Shown piece after piece: positions 10,942-20,022 of a stretch of DNA of 64,000 bases (the stretch's first letter is position 1; every line of letters starts with the position of its first letter). Position numbers and translations under genes: made by a program. The stretch is taken from contig CALSLK010000031.1 in the NCBI GenBank assembly GCA_943787175.1, forward strand, positions 1 to 64,000, in the 5' to 3' direction. Below the pieces are notes generated by a model. That model did no database searches. It saw nothing but the letters and a program-made list of their open reading frames with translations, and was not told the DNA's origin. This DNA is from an uncultured Alphaproteobacteria bacterium (lineage in GTDB: Bacteria > Pseudomonadota > Alphaproteobacteria > SP197).

Positions 10942-12162
10942 ATGTCCCAACGGCCGCAGCCCATGTTACAAAACGACATGAATATGCCCTCGACAGAGTC
11001 GGCCAACGGCCCCTTCCTTGAGCCAAAAGCGCGCCACCACGCCTTTGACATTCCCGGTTGGTTGCGTGTTGCGCGCGATCATCACGAGGGCGGCACGTTC
11101 GGCGTGGTGCGCGATATCGCGACCCTGGCGTTCGGGCCGGGCAAGCTGAAGCCTTATGAATACTTCTTCATGGGGCTTTACGAAGGCGATCGCATCGATG
11201 CCGCAGAGCGCAGGCGTTTCATGGGGGATCGCGCACGGGTGGTCCTGCACAAGGAAGCCATTGAATCCGAATGGCTGGCCGTGACCTATGACAAGCTTCT
11301 CTTCCTGCTTGCCATGCGTGGTCAGGGACTGCCGGTGCCTGACGTGCGCGCCATCTACCATCCCGGCCGTAACTTTGCCGATGCTGCATGCCTGGCTGAC
11401 ACAGATGCCGTGGCCAGGTGGCTGCGTGATGATGCTGTCTATCCGTTCTTTTCCAAACCGGTAGAAAGCACCGGCAGTGCGGGAACCGCTTCTATCGAGT
11501 CGTTTGATAGTGCGACCGATGAGCTTGTCGCAGCCGACGGGCGCAGGGTTTCTGTCGAACAGTTTTCCCGTGAAGTCGGGCGTTATCACGAACGTGGTTA
11601 TCTGTTCCAGGAACGCATCGCAACGCATCCAGAGATCGCGCCGGTCTGCGGCATGGGCGTTTCGGCCTGCCGGATGCTGGTGCGCATGGATGACGGAAAA
11701 CCTGTCTTGCACCGCGCGACCTGGAAGATTCCGGCCGGCGTCAACATGGCCGACAACTTCTGGCGCGATGGCAACATGCTGGGCGCGCTTGACCCTGAAA
11801 CCGGGGAAGTTACCCGCGTTGTGCGCGGCATTGCCGTTGATGCGGTGGAGGTCGACACCCATCCAGACACCGGAAAGGCCCTGAAGGGCTACCGCCTGCC
11901 CGAGTGGGAGGCCCTGAAGGAAACCTGCCTGAAGGCCGCGGCGACCTTCCCGCCGCTCTGGCTCCAGGGCTGGGACGTCGCCCTGTCGGATCGCGGCCCC
12001 GTGCTCTTCGAGGTCGAGGGTGATGGCGGTGGTGCACAGATGACCCAGCACGCCCAGGGGCGCGGTCTTCTGGACGACGACTTCGTCGCCTTTCTGGAAC
12101 GCTGGAAAAAGTCAGCAGGTGATCGCCGCCAGCGCCTCACGGGAAACCGCAAGAAACGTTAG
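10942..12162 (+). CDS. ATP-grasp protein (sugar-transfer-associated type)
   Basis: A 406-residue protein (start chosen at ATG 10942; GTG 10930 and ATG 10978 are alternatives). It matches the sugar-transfer-associated ATP-grasp family: YDKLLFLLAMRGQGLPVPDV, FSKPVESTGSAG as the nucleotide-binding strand, RYLF-type YLFQERIATHPEIA, then RATWKIPAGVNMADNF and the metal-binding end VLFEVEGDGGGAQMTQ. Family members sit in polysaccharide or modified-peptide gene sets and presumably ligate a carboxylate to an amine, but no substrate is known. Next along the strand after one reverse gene is galE, a loose link to sugar metabolism. Confidence 0.8.
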   Translation: MSQRPQPMLQNDMNMPSTESANGPFLEPKARHHAFDIPGWLRVARDHHEGGTFGVVRDIATLAFGPGKLKPYEYFFMGLYEGDRIDAAERRRFMGDRARVVLHKEAIESEWLAVTYDKLLFLLAMRGQGLPVPDVRAIYHPGRNFADAACLADTDAVARWLRDDAVYPFFSKPVESTGSAGTASIESFDSATDELVAADGRRVSVEQFSREVGRYHERGYLFQERIATHPEIAPVCGMGVSACRMLVRMDDGKPVLHRATWKIPAGVNMADNFWRDGNMLGALDPETGEVTRVVRGIAVDAVEVDTHPDTGKALKGYRLPEWEALKETCLKAAATFPPLWLQGWDVALSDRGPVLFEVEGDGGGAQMTQHAQGRGLLDDDFVAFLERWKKSAGDRRQRLTGNRKKR

Positions 12163-12190
12163 GGCTGCCGGTTGCTGCCTAACCTAACGG

Positions 12191-12291
12191 TGTCATCCCG
12201 GCCTTGAGCCGGGATCTCGGTCCGCACGTTGCTTTTGAAACGCGTCATGACGAGATCCCGGATATTCGCTGCGCGAATTCCGGGATGACAC
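12191..12291. repeat. TGTCATCCCGG palindromic element, copy 1 (101 bp)
   Basis: Outer arms TGTCATCCCGGC and the complementary CCGGGATGACAC enclose inner arms (GAGCCGGGATCTCGG and CGAGATCCCGG) and a central spacer containing TTGCTTTTGAAACGCGTCATG. The same spacer recurs in the copy at 55828 and, inverted, in the copy at 59334. It lies between the convergent ATP-grasp and rhodanese genes. It would form a long hairpin in either transcript. Confidence 0.85.
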
Positions 12292-12349
12292 AGTTGTTGA
12301 AGTGCCGGTTTGAGCGTTCAGGAATCAGGCGACCGACAAACCGGTCAGC

Positions 12350-12754
12350 TCAGCCTTTCTTCGACGGTTTCTCGCCAACCGGTCCATCAGCCTTCTTCCA
12401 GCCTCCGAAGCCGCCTTCGATATGGGCAACCGGTTCCAGGCCCATGTCCTGCACTGCCTTGGTTGCGAGTGCCGAGCGCCAGGCCGACGCGCAATAGAAG
12501 ACAAAGGTCTTGCCGCTGGCAAAGACCTCCTTGTGGTAGGGGCTTTCGGGATCAACCCAGAATTCCAGCATGCCGCGGGGCGCATGCATGGCGCCGGGGA
12601 TCATGCCGTCGCGTTCGAGTTCACGCACATCGCGGATATCGACAAAGACGGTGTTGTCATCGCCAAGCATCCCTTTGGCTTCCTCAACGGGGATCGTGCG
12701 GATCTCCTCATTGGCTGCTGCAACCATCTCCTTGACCGTTGTTTTAAGCGCCAT
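12350..12754 (-). CDS. Rhodanese-domain sulfurtransferase-like protein
   Basis: A 134-residue single rhodanese domain. The start at 12754 has GGAGA seven bases upstream; a longer frame to 12904 lacks support and would overlap the galE leader. The domain shows VFVDIRDVRELERDGMIPGAMHAPRGMLEFW and the active-site loop FYCASAWRSALA with the persulfide-forming cysteine. The terminal GGFGGWKKADGPV is typical. Sulfur donor and acceptor are unknown. It is divergent from galE. Confidence 0.9.
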   Translation of the reverse strand: MALKTTVKEMVAAANEEIRTIPVEEAKGMLGDDNTVFVDIRDVRELERDGMIPGAMHAPRGMLEFWVDPESPYHKEVFASGKTFVFYCASAWRSALATKAVQDMGLEPVAHIEGGFGGWKKADGPVGEKPSKKG

Positions 12755-12853
12755 ACTGCGTTCTCCGTGTTTGTTCCTGCCAGAGATTAGCATTGCTTGC
12801 GCGCTCTGGGGCAGCGTGTGAGATAAGGATTGCTGATTTTGGGAGACGTTTGC

Positions 12854-13822
12854 TTGAACAAGACGGTTCTGGTCACCGGAGGTGCTGGTTACGTTGGCAG
12901 TCATGCCTGCAAGGCGCTTGCGGCATCAGGCTACGTTCCCGTGGTTTACGACAATCTGTCGACTGGTCATGCCGACCTTGTTCAATGGGGCGCATTGGAG
13001 GTCGGCGATATCCTTGACTCCGAACGCCTTGATGCCGTGCTTGAACAACACAAGCCGCGCGCAGTGCTCCATTTCGCCGCGCTCAGTATCGTTGGTGAAT
13101 CCGTTGCCAAGCCGGATCTCTACCATCGCAACAATGTCGAGGGTTCGCGTTGCCTGATCCAGGCCATGGCCCGTCACAACATCGGGCCAATCGTGTTTTC
13201 CAGCACGGCAGCGGTCTATGGCGTGCCTGCAGCGGTTCCTATCACCGAAGAGATGAGCAAACAGCCGATCAATCCCTATGGGGAGACCAAGGCCGCGATT
13301 GAGGATGAACTCGCCTGCTCCGGTCTGGCATGGACGGCGCTGCGTTACTTCAACGCGTCCGGTGCGGATGCCCAGGGACAGACTGGCGAGCATCACACAC
13401 CAGAATCCCATCTGATCCCTCTGGTGCTTGATGTCGCCCTGGGACGTCGCGAGACCATCAGCATCTTCGGGGATGATTACGAAACGCCCGATGGCACCTG
13501 TCTGCGCGACTACATCCACGTCACCGACCTTGCCGATGCCCATGTCAGGGCACTCGCGCGGTTGCTCGATGGCGGGGAGTCCGGGCCGTTTAATCTGGGC
13601 ACCGGCATTGGCACGTCGGTGCGCGAAATTGTCGAGACGGCGCGGGGCGTGACCGGCCATGCAATCCCCACGACCATGTCGGAACGCCGCGTTGGCGACC
13701 CGCCAGTGCTGGTCTGTTCCAATGCAGCGGCTAGCCGTGCACTTGGTTGGCGGCCGACACGGGGAATCGAGACTCAAATTTCTGATGCCTGGCGCTGGCA
13801 CAAGGCGCGATTTGGTTCATGA
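12854..13822 (+). CDS. galE: UDP-glucose 4-epimerase
   Basis: A 322-residue extended-SDR enzyme interconverting UDP-glucose and UDP-galactose. I choose the TTG at 12854 because GGGAG sits eight bases before it and the protein then opens NKTVLVTGGAGYVGSHAC, the normal GalE N terminus; upstream in-frame codons add only a short tail. NAD-binding TGGAGYVGS, the YDNLSTGH loop, the catalytic Ser/Tyr/Lys set (SSTAAVYG, NPYGETK), LRYFNASGAD and DGTCLRDYIHVTDLA are all present. It is 18 bp upstream of an amidase in the same direction, possibly co-transcribed. Confidence 0.95.
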   Translation: MNKTVLVTGGAGYVGSHACKALAASGYVPVVYDNLSTGHADLVQWGALEVGDILDSERLDAVLEQHKPRAVLHFAALSIVGESVAKPDLYHRNNVEGSRCLIQAMARHNIGPIVFSSTAAVYGVPAAVPITEEMSKQPINPYGETKAAIEDELACSGLAWTALRYFNASGADAQGQTGEHHTPESHLIPLVLDVALGRRETISIFGDDYETPDGTCLRDYIHVTDLADAHVRALARLLDGGESGPFNLGTGIGTSVREIVETARGVTGHAIPTTMSERRVGDPPVLVCSNAAASRALGWRPTRGIETQISDAWRWHKARFGS

Positions 13823-13840
13823 ACAACAAGAGGTCCTGGG

Positions 13841-15301
13841 ATGTCTGATCTGAAACTGGCGTACATGTCCGCAACAGAGGCTCTGCGCCGCTACCGCGAC
13901 AAGTCCCTGTCTCCGGTTGAAGCGACACAGGCAGCACTTGCGCGCATGGATGCGATTGAACCCAAAATCAACGCGTTCATGACCAGGGATCACGAGACCG
14001 CACTTGGCGAAGCTAATGCTTCCGAAGCGCGCTGGGCAAAGGGCGAACCTATTGGCCCGCTTGATGGGGTTTCGGTCACGATCAAGGACCTGATCCCCAT
14101 GAAGGACCGGCCCCTGCGCAACGGGTCTGCGACCAGCAGTGATGCGCTGTGTGAGGTCGATGCCCCCAGCGTCGCACGCCTTCGCGAAGCCGGCTGTGTC
14201 TTTCTGGGCAAGACAACCAGCCCGGAATACGGCTGGAAGGGCATCACGGATGGCCCTCTGTTCGGCTTCACGCGCAACCCCTGGAACCTGGCACACAGCC
14301 CCGGTGGAAGCTCGGGCGGGGCTGCTGCGGCGCTGGCCGCGGGCATCGGCCATCTTGCACTGGGCAATGATGGTGGTGGCTCGGTGCGCATTCCGGTGAG
14401 CTATTCCGGACTCTACGGCCTCAAGCCGACCTTCGGTCGCGTGCCCGACCATCCCCGTGAAGGCATCTTCTGCATGACCTCGACCGAGGGGCCCATGACC
14501 CGGTGCGTCGCGGACGCGGCCCTGATGCTGAACGAACTTGCCAGACCCGATGCTCAGGATTGGTATGCCCTGCCCCAAGATGATCGCGACTGGCGCGATA
14601 GCCTTGAGGGCGGCGTCGCGGGTTTGCGCATTGCCTATGCACCCGGCCTGGGTGGTGCGCTGGTCGAGCCTGAAGTTCTGGAGCTGACAGACGCTGCCGC
14701 CAGAACCTTCGCCAATCTGGGTGCGCTCGTCGAGAACCCCGGACCTGTGTTCGAGCCGCTCGAAGAAGCCATGACTGCGCACTGGCTGGCAGGGTTTGCT
14801 GCCATCCTGCGCAGTATTCCTGCCGACAAACATGACCTGCTGGATCCGCGCTTCCGCGCAGTTGCCGAACGGGGCCTTGGTGTGACGGTGGCCGAACTCC
14901 AGGCCTCGATCGTCCACCGTGATCGCCTGGGCACTCTGATGAACCAGTTCCATCAGGACTGGGATCTGCTGCTGACCCCGACCCTGCCGACACCGGCGCC
15001 CCTGGTCGATACGCCCTATCACAGTCAGGGCCTGCATCGCTGGAATCACGCCACACCGTTTACCGTACCGTTCAATCTCACGGGTCAGCCGGGCGCATCC
15101 ATTCCCTGCGGCGTAACATCTGGCGGATTGCCTGTGGGCCTGCAGATCGTCGCCGCCAAGTACCGCGATGACCTTGTGCTGCGCGCCAGCCAGGCGTTCG
15201 AGCAGACCATGCAGCCCGTCTGGCCTAACGAACTGGTCGAGACGTCACTGGCAGAGCCCGTTCCCACCGCTGCCGACCGCTATGGTGAGCCGGTCGCGTA
15301 A
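13841..15301 (+). CDS. Amidase-signature family hydrolase
   Basis: A 486-residue amidase-signature enzyme of normal length. The Ser-cisSer-Lys catalytic set is visible: Lys in VSVTIKDLIPMKD, and the glycine/serine-rich core PGGSSGGAAAALAAGIG followed by GNDGGGSVRIPVSYSGLYGLKP. The family cleaves carboxamides, indoleacetamide, allophanate or Gln-tRNA partners; substrate cannot be set here. GatB and GatC are not adjacent, so it is not the tRNA amidotransferase subunit. It is one of three amidases in the window and faces the creatinase operon. A short palindromic element follows its stop. Confidence 0.9.
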   Translation: MSDLKLAYMSATEALRRYRDKSLSPVEATQAALARMDAIEPKINAFMTRDHETALGEANASEARWAKGEPIGPLDGVSVTIKDLIPMKDRPLRNGSATSSDALCEVDAPSVARLREAGCVFLGKTTSPEYGWKGITDGPLFGFTRNPWNLAHSPGGSSGGAAAALAAGIGHLALGNDGGGSVRIPVSYSGLYGLKPTFGRVPDHPREGIFCMTSTEGPMTRCVADAALMLNELARPDAQDWYALPQDDRDWRDSLEGGVAGLRIAYAPGLGGALVEPEVLELTDAAARTFANLGALVENPGPVFEPLEEAMTAHWLAGFAAILRSIPADKHDLLDPRFRAVAERGLGVTVAELQASIVHRDRLGTLMNQFHQDWDLLLTPTLPTPAPLVDTPYHSQGLHRWNHATPFTVPFNLTGQPGASIPCGVTSGGLPVGLQIVAAKYRDDLVLRASQAFEQTMQPVWPNELVETSLAEPVPTAADRYGEPVA

Positions 15302-15310
15302 CAAATCTCG

Positions 15311-15350
15311 TGTCATCCCGGCATTTCGCTTTGCTGCGGCCGGGGTGACA
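15311..15350. repeat. Short TGTCATCCCGG palindromic element, copy 2 (40 bp)
   Basis: TGTCATCCCGGC and CCGGGGTGACA arms enclose a short spacer, giving a compact hairpin between convergent amidase and creatinase genes. It keeps only the outer arms of the longer elements at 12191, 55828 and 59334. Confidence 0.7.
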
Positions 15351-15357
15351 GGTGTTC

Positions 15358-16566
15358 TCAGGATCGGATGATGTTCTTCTCAGGGCCGACCGGGAACCCG
15401 GTGATGTTGCGTGCGCCGTCTTCTGTTACCACCAGAATGTCGTGTTCGCGGTAACCGCCGGCGCCGGGTTTGCCATCGGGGATGGTGATCATCGGCTCGA
15501 TGGAAATCACCATGTCGGGCTCCAGCACGGTTTCGATATCCTCGCGCAGTTCCAGACCGGCTTCGCGCCCGTAATAGTGGGATAGGATGCCGAAGCTGTG
15601 GCCATAGCCGAAGGTGCGTTTGTCGAGAACCTGGTAGCTCTCGTAGATGTCGTTGAGTTCCCGGGCGATATCGCAGCAGCGCGCGCCGGGTTTGATCAGC
15701 GTCAGGCCGTGGCGATAGACCTCGCAGTTGATCTCCCAGTAACGCAGGTGCTCGTCGCTGGCATGTTCACAGAACATCGTGCGTTCCAGTGCGACGTAAT
15801 ACCCTGCGACCATCGGGAAGCAGTTCAGCGAAAGGATGTCGCCAGCCTGCATCTTTCGCGATGTGACCGGGTTGTGGGCCCCATCGGTGTTGAGGCCTGA
15901 CTGAAACCAGACCCAGGTGTCGCGCAGTTCGCTGTCGGGGTGACGCCGTGCAATCTCGCGCACCATGGCATCGGTGCCCGCAATGGCGACTTCATGTTCT
16001 GGAACATCGTGACCGACCGCATCTGCACAAGCCTGGCCGCCAATGTCGGCGATGGCGGTGGCGCTTTCGATCAAGGCGATTTCCTCAGTCGATTTCACCA
16101 TGCGCATGGCCATGGCCGCCGGCGCAATGTTGCCGAACTGGGCATCGGGCAGAGCGGCTTTCATCTTCTCAAGGTTCTCGACATTGATGTGGTCGAACTC
16201 CACGCCAACGCTTTTCGCGCCGCCGACAAGCTTCTGGACCGCCCGGAAGTAGTTGTCCCGGCGCCAGTCGGTATAGGTGAGGTTGTCACCACTGCGCCGT
16301 CCTGGCTGGCCATAGTCGATGTTGGCGGCAACGGTGGTGGCACGGTCTTGCGTGACGACCAGCGCATAGGGGCGCCCGAACGAGCAATACAGGAAGTCGC
16401 TGTAGTAGTGGATGTTGTGCATGGAGCTGAACACGGCGGCATCAATGCTGTTTTCCGCCATATGCGCGCGCAGCTTGGTCAGGCGTGCGTTCATCTCGGC
16501 TGCCGAGAAGGTCGGGTTTACGCGTTCACCGTTCTCGATGACCAGCATGTCCTTGAGATTGCTCAT
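15358..16566 (-). CDS. Creatinase (creatine amidinohydrolase)
   Basis: A 402-residue pita-bread-fold enzyme splitting creatine to sarcosine and urea. It is close to the well-known Pseudomonas putida creatinase (403 residues) along its full length: shared stretches include YYSDFLYCSFGRPYALVVT, YTDWRRDNYF, TDGAHNPVTSRKM, GDILSLNCFPM, FGYGHSFG, LSHYYGREAGLELREDI, and the C-terminal GPEKNIIR. His231 in DGAHNPVT corresponds to the catalytic His232. The start ATG at 16566 has GAGGAA about nine bases upstream. It is the last gene of the potABC-like unit but is separated from the permease gene by a strong stem-loop at 16587-16614, so its expression may be tuned separately. Enzymatically this is the best-supported catabolic assignment in the window. 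Confidence 0.95.
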   Translation of the reverse strand: MSNLKDMLVIENGERVNPTFSAAEMNARLTKLRAHMAENSIDAAVFSSMHNIHYYSDFLYCSFGRPYALVVTQDRATTVAANIDYGQPGRRSGDNLTYTDWRRDNYFRAVQKLVGGAKSVGVEFDHINVENLEKMKAALPDAQFGNIAPAAMAMRMVKSTEEIALIESATAIADIGGQACADAVGHDVPEHEVAIAGTDAMVREIARRHPDSELRDTWVWFQSGLNTDGAHNPVTSRKMQAGDILSLNCFPMVAGYYVALERTMFCEHASDEHLRYWEINCEVYRHGLTLIKPGARCCDIARELNDIYESYQVLDKRTFGYGHSFGILSHYYGREAGLELREDIETVLEPDMVISIEPMITIPDGKPGAGGYREHDILVVTEDGARNITGFPVGPEKNIIRS

Positions 16567-16586
16567 GATGTCGTTCCTCAAAAGAA

Positions 16587-16614
16587 AGCCGCGGATCAGG
16601 AATGATCCGCGGCT
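16587..16614 (-). terminator. Stem-loop with 12-bp stem before creatinase
   Basis: In the minus-strand transcript AGCCGCGGATCA pairs perfectly with TGATCCGCGGCT across a TTCC loop, followed by TTCTTTT. It looks like an intrinsic terminator, or partial terminator, in the 73-bp gap between the permease and creatinase genes. Read-through would give lower creatinase mRNA; alternatively it protects the upstream mRNA 3' end. Confidence 0.8.
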
Positions 16615-16639
16615 GGAAGTTTTAAAAGTGCGGTTGTTG

Positions 16640-17467
16640 TCAGACGCGAATGCCGCGCAGGCGCTCGGTCCGGCGGCGCAGGAGCTCCATGACCACCATC
16701 AACAGGATAGAGGTCAGGATCAGCAGCGTGGCAACGGCCATGATGGTCGGCGAAAGCAGTTCGCGAATGCCAGACCACATGCGCCTGGGCAGGGTGTGCT
16801 CTTCGGCACCTGCCAGGAAGATGGCGATGACCAGCTCGTCCCAGGAAGTGATGAAGGCAAACAGGCCGCCCGAAACGATACCGGGCAGGATAAGCGGCAT
16901 CGTGATCTTGAAGAACGTACGGACCGGGTTTGCGCCAAGGCTTGCGCCGGCACGCACCAGATTGTTGTCGAAACCCGCCAGCGTCGCTGAAACCGTGATG
17001 ATCACGAAGGGAACGCCAATGGTAGCATGGGCGAACACAAGGCCTGCCAGTGAACCGGTCAGGCCGACGCGTGAGTAGAAGTAGAACATGCCCGCCGCGG
17101 TAATCACGATCGGCACGATGATCGGTGAGATCAGCACGCCCAGAATGGCGGCCTTGCCCGGGAATTCCGCGCGGTGCAGGCCCAGTGCGGCAAGGGTGCC
17201 CAGAATACTGGCCACGATCGTGGCAAAGATGCCCACGATGATGCTGTTCTTCAGGCCCAGCAGCCATTGGGGACTGTTGAAGAACTCTTCGTACCAGCGC
17301 AGCGAGAAACCGGGCATGGGATAGGTGAAGTAGGGCTCGGAATTGAAGCTGAGCGGGATGATCACCAGAATCGGAATGACCAGAAACGCAAAGATCAGAG
17401 TGCAGATGATGCGGAAGGAATAGTACCAGGCCCGATCAAGCGGCGTTGCATAACTTGGAATGGCCAT
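16640..17467 (-). CDS. ABC transporter permease, PotC type
   Basis: A 275-residue inner-membrane permease of the spermidine/putrescine (PotC/PotI) family. Six helices can be traced, starting IICTLIFAFLVIPILVIIPLSF, and the EAA coupling loop is present around NLVRAGASLGANPVRTFFKITMPLILPGI. The C terminus is short and basic (LLRRRTERLRGIRV). Two bases separate it from the stop of the upstream permease gene, so the two are translated together. With its partner it forms the channel of the importer encoded from 21144 down to 16640. Confidence 0.92.
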   Translation of the reverse strand: MAIPSYATPLDRAWYYSFRIICTLIFAFLVIPILVIIPLSFNSEPYFTYPMPGFSLRWYEEFFNSPQWLLGLKNSIIVGIFATIVASILGTLAALGLHRAEFPGKAAILGVLISPIIVPIVITAAGMFYFYSRVGLTGSLAGLVFAHATIGVPFVIITVSATLAGFDNNLVRAGASLGANPVRTFFKITMPLILPGIVSGGLFAFITSWDELVIAIFLAGAEEHTLPRRMWSGIRELLSPTIMAVATLLILTSILLMVVMELLRRRTERLRGIRV

Positions 17468-17469
17468 CT

Positions 17470-18732
17470 TCAGTTCACCTTCAGGTTGTCGATGCCGACA
17501 AAGCGGTTGTAGATGAAGAACATCACCATGGTGATACCCAGCAGGATCAGCGAGAGCGCTGCACCCAATCCCCAGTTGGCGTTGCGGCCCATGTTCTGGA
17601 CGATCCAGTAGCTGACCATCTGATCATCGGGGCCGCCGACCAATGCCGGGGTGATGTAGTAACCAAGCGACAGAATGAAGACGAGCAGGGTGCCCGCACC
17701 CACACCGGGCATGCACTGGGGCATGTAGACCTTCAGGAAGGCCTTCCAGCCCGGGGCGCCAAGCGAGGCGGCAGCACGCATGTGCCAGGGATTGATGCTC
17801 TTCATGACAGAGAACATCGGCAGCACCATGAAAGGCAGCAGGATGTGCGTCATGGCGATATAGACGCCCAGTCGGTTTCGCACCAGTTCGAGCGGTTCGT
17901 TCCATAGCCCAATCCATATGCCAAGATCGTTCACCAGGCCTTCGTTCTGCAACAGCACCAGCCATGAGGTGGTTCGCACAAGCAGTGATGTCCAGAACGG
18001 TAGCAGCACCAGAATCAGAAGTAGGTTGCTCTTGGCCGTGGGCAGGGTCGCCAGCAGGTAGGCAACCGGCAGGCCCATGATGAAACAGAGGATGGTAACG
18101 GCAACGCTGATCTCGATCGTGCGGATCAGCACTTCGACATAAACGGCCCGGCCCTCGTCGACGCTGACAATCTCGCGACTCTCGCCATCGCGTTTGAGAT
18201 CCAGTGCCCAGAGCACGTAGTAGTCGGAATAGGGCGAAGACGCGTTCTTGACGGCGCGCCAATAAGCCTGGTCTTCCCAATCCTTGTCGATGTCGATGTA
18301 ACCCTGAAGGATCTCATCTGCAGGCAGCAGCGCCAGATCGTCTGCGGCGCGCGCAGTAGCCTTCAGCATCGATTTGAAGCCGGAGATTTCATAATTGAGG
18401 CGCTTGGAAACACGTCCGAACTCGCCACGGCTTGCGGCAGCCAGTTCTTCGGCAAAAATGATCATGCTCTCGGTCGAGGGATAATCCTTGCCATCCCATT
18501 CGCTGAAAGCTTCGGCTGTGCGTGGCAGGGCGTCGGGGATTTCAGGGTCTTCCACCGACAAGGTCATCAGTGAGATGATCGGGATAATGAAGCCACCGAC
18601 AATGAAGATGAACAGTGGTGCGATCAGACCCAGCGCCCAGATCTTGCGCATGCGTTCGGCACGACGAAGCTTGGTTTTGAGAGGCACGCCATCGGCGGCT
18701 ATCATCACGTCCGTTTCAGCGGTCGATGCCAT
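17470..18732 (-). CDS. ABC transporter permease, PotB type, with enlarged periplasmic loop
   Basis: A 420-residue permease, longer than PotB (about 275-300), because some 150 residues follow the first helix (LGLIAPLFIFIVGGFIIPII) before the permease core begins near VLIRTIEISVAVTILCFIMG. That extra segment (for example SEWDGKDYPSTESMIIFAEEL) is polar and should be periplasmic. Such insertions are known in alphaproteobacterial PotB-like permeases. The EAA loop is MRAAASLGAPGWKAFLKVYMPQCMPG. The start at 18732 is taken because GGGG precedes it; a TTG at 18753 is in frame. Confidence 0.9.
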   Translation of the reverse strand: MASTAETDVMIAADGVPLKTKLRRAERMRKIWALGLIAPLFIFIVGGFIIPIISLMTLSVEDPEIPDALPRTAEAFSEWDGKDYPSTESMIIFAEELAAASRGEFGRVSKRLNYEISGFKSMLKATARAADDLALLPADEILQGYIDIDKDWEDQAYWRAVKNASSPYSDYYVLWALDLKRDGESREIVSVDEGRAVYVEVLIRTIEISVAVTILCFIMGLPVAYLLATLPTAKSNLLLILVLLPFWTSLLVRTTSWLVLLQNEGLVNDLGIWIGLWNEPLELVRNRLGVYIAMTHILLPFMVLPMFSVMKSINPWHMRAAASLGAPGWKAFLKVYMPQCMPGVGAGTLLVFILSLGYYITPALVGGPDDQMVSYWIVQNMGRNANWGLGAALSLILLGITMVMFFIYNRFVGIDNLKVN

Positions 18733-18781
18733 GGTGTTGTGCCCCGTCGTCAAAATTCAATAAGTCAAAATTCAAAAAGAA

Positions 18782-18812
18782 ACGGGAGGCCCGGAAAAAC
18801 CGAGCCTCCCGT
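18782..18812 (-). terminator. Stem-loop after binding-protein gene (13-bp stem)
   Basis: In the minus-strand transcript ACGGGAGGCTCGG pairs with CCGGGCCTCCCGT (one G-U pair) around a five-base T loop, followed by TTTCTTTTTG. It lies 13 bp past the binding-protein stop and before the permease genes. Such hairpins commonly let the binding protein be made in excess over the membrane parts. Confidence 0.85.
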
Positions 18813-18825
18813 CCTAGACGTCAGA

Positions 18826-19902
18826 TTACTGCGAACGCCAGACCTGGAAGCGCTCACCGAGCTCTTCCGTGCGGTCAGCCCACCACAGCGTGTCGGACCA
18901 GACCGCATTGGTCAGGTTCGCAGGTGCTGTCGGCAGATGCTGCAGGATATCCGGGTTGATCAGCTCAGAAGCCGCATAGGTCGTGGGACCGTACGAGATG
19001 TACTGCGACTGACGGGCCATCACTTCAGGACGGCTTGCGTACTCAATGAACTTCATACCCAGATCGTAATCGGGGTGACCCATGGGGATCATCCAGATGT
19101 CATAATCGATGACCTGACCATCCCAGACGATCACGAAGGACTGGCCTTCGTTGACGATGGCGTTGTAGATGCGGCCGTTCCATGCGGTCGTCATCACAAC
19201 TTCGCCGTCAGACAGGAGCTGGGGAGCCATGGCGCCCGAATCCCACCAGACAACTTCGTCCTTGATCGAGTCCATCTTGGCGAAGGCACGATCAAGAGCC
19301 TCGTCTTCGTTTTCATTGAGGTAGGTGTAAACGTCGGCCGGAGCAACTCCGTCGGCGATCAGAGCGAACTCAATGTTCACGACAGGCGAGTTGGCATAGA
19401 GCCCACGCTTGCCGGGGAACTTTTCGAGGTCGTAGAAGTCAGCCAGCGTTGTAGGAACCGCGCCGCCCGGGAACTCATGCTCACCGTCGTAGGCGAAGAT
19501 GGTTGCCCAAGCAATTGTGCCAACGGTGCAGTCACTGGTTGAGCCGGGCAGGAAGCGATCCGTGCCGCCCAGCATGTCCCAATCGAGCTCGGCAACAAGG
19601 CCTTCATCACAGGCAGCCAGACCGGTGCCGGTCTCGGCATCGATGACGGTCCACTTGTAATCGCCGGTTTCGACCTGCACGCGAATTTCAGAGAGGGTCC
19701 CGCCCCACTCGTCTTCCAGCACAGTCATGTCGATTTCCTTGGCTGCGGGCTTGTAATAAGCCTCGCGCTGACTGGCGGAATAAGCGCCGCCCCAGCTTGC
19801 CGCAGTAATCGTGTCTTCAGCCTGGGCCGGCGAAACCGCCGTCAGACCGATCAGCGCCACGCCCGAGAGGGCCGCCGCTGAAACGCTCAGAATTCCCTTC
19901 AT
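18826..19902 (-). CDS. Periplasmic substrate-binding protein of PotD/PotF-like ABC importer
   Basis: A 358-residue exported protein. A Sec signal peptide covers about residues 1-28 (hydrophobic LSVSAAALSGVALIGLTAV, cleavage after SPAQA). The mature protein opens DTITAASWGGAYSASQREAYY, typical of the PotD/PotF-like cluster annotated as spermidine/putrescine-binding. AGGGAGA lies eight bases before the ATG. Distinctive aromatic and acidic residues (VVWWDSGAMAPQLLSDGEVVMTTAWNGR) probably form the pocket. Because creatinase ends the same unit, creatine or a related guanidino compound is a reasonable ligand; polyamines are the family default. Confidence 0.9.
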   Translation of the reverse strand: MKGILSVSAAALSGVALIGLTAVSPAQAEDTITAASWGGAYSASQREAYYKPAAKEIDMTVLEDEWGGTLSEIRVQVETGDYKWTVIDAETGTGLAACDEGLVAELDWDMLGGTDRFLPGSTSDCTVGTIAWATIFAYDGEHEFPGGAVPTTLADFYDLEKFPGKRGLYANSPVVNIEFALIADGVAPADVYTYLNENEDEALDRAFAKMDSIKDEVVWWDSGAMAPQLLSDGEVVMTTAWNGRIYNAIVNEGQSFVIVWDGQVIDYDIWMIPMGHPDYDLGMKFIEYASRPEVMARQSQYISYGPTTYAASELINPDILQHLPTAPANLTNAVWSDTLWWADRTEELGERFQVWRSQ

Positions 19903-20022
19903 GTAATCGTCTCCCTGTGAAGGTTGGTGTTTTTGTACGGACTACGGCATTAAGTCTGCCGCGCCTTTGTCGACCGCACAAGTCTGTTGCCGCTATGTGG
20001 CGGCAATGTGGTCACCACATTT

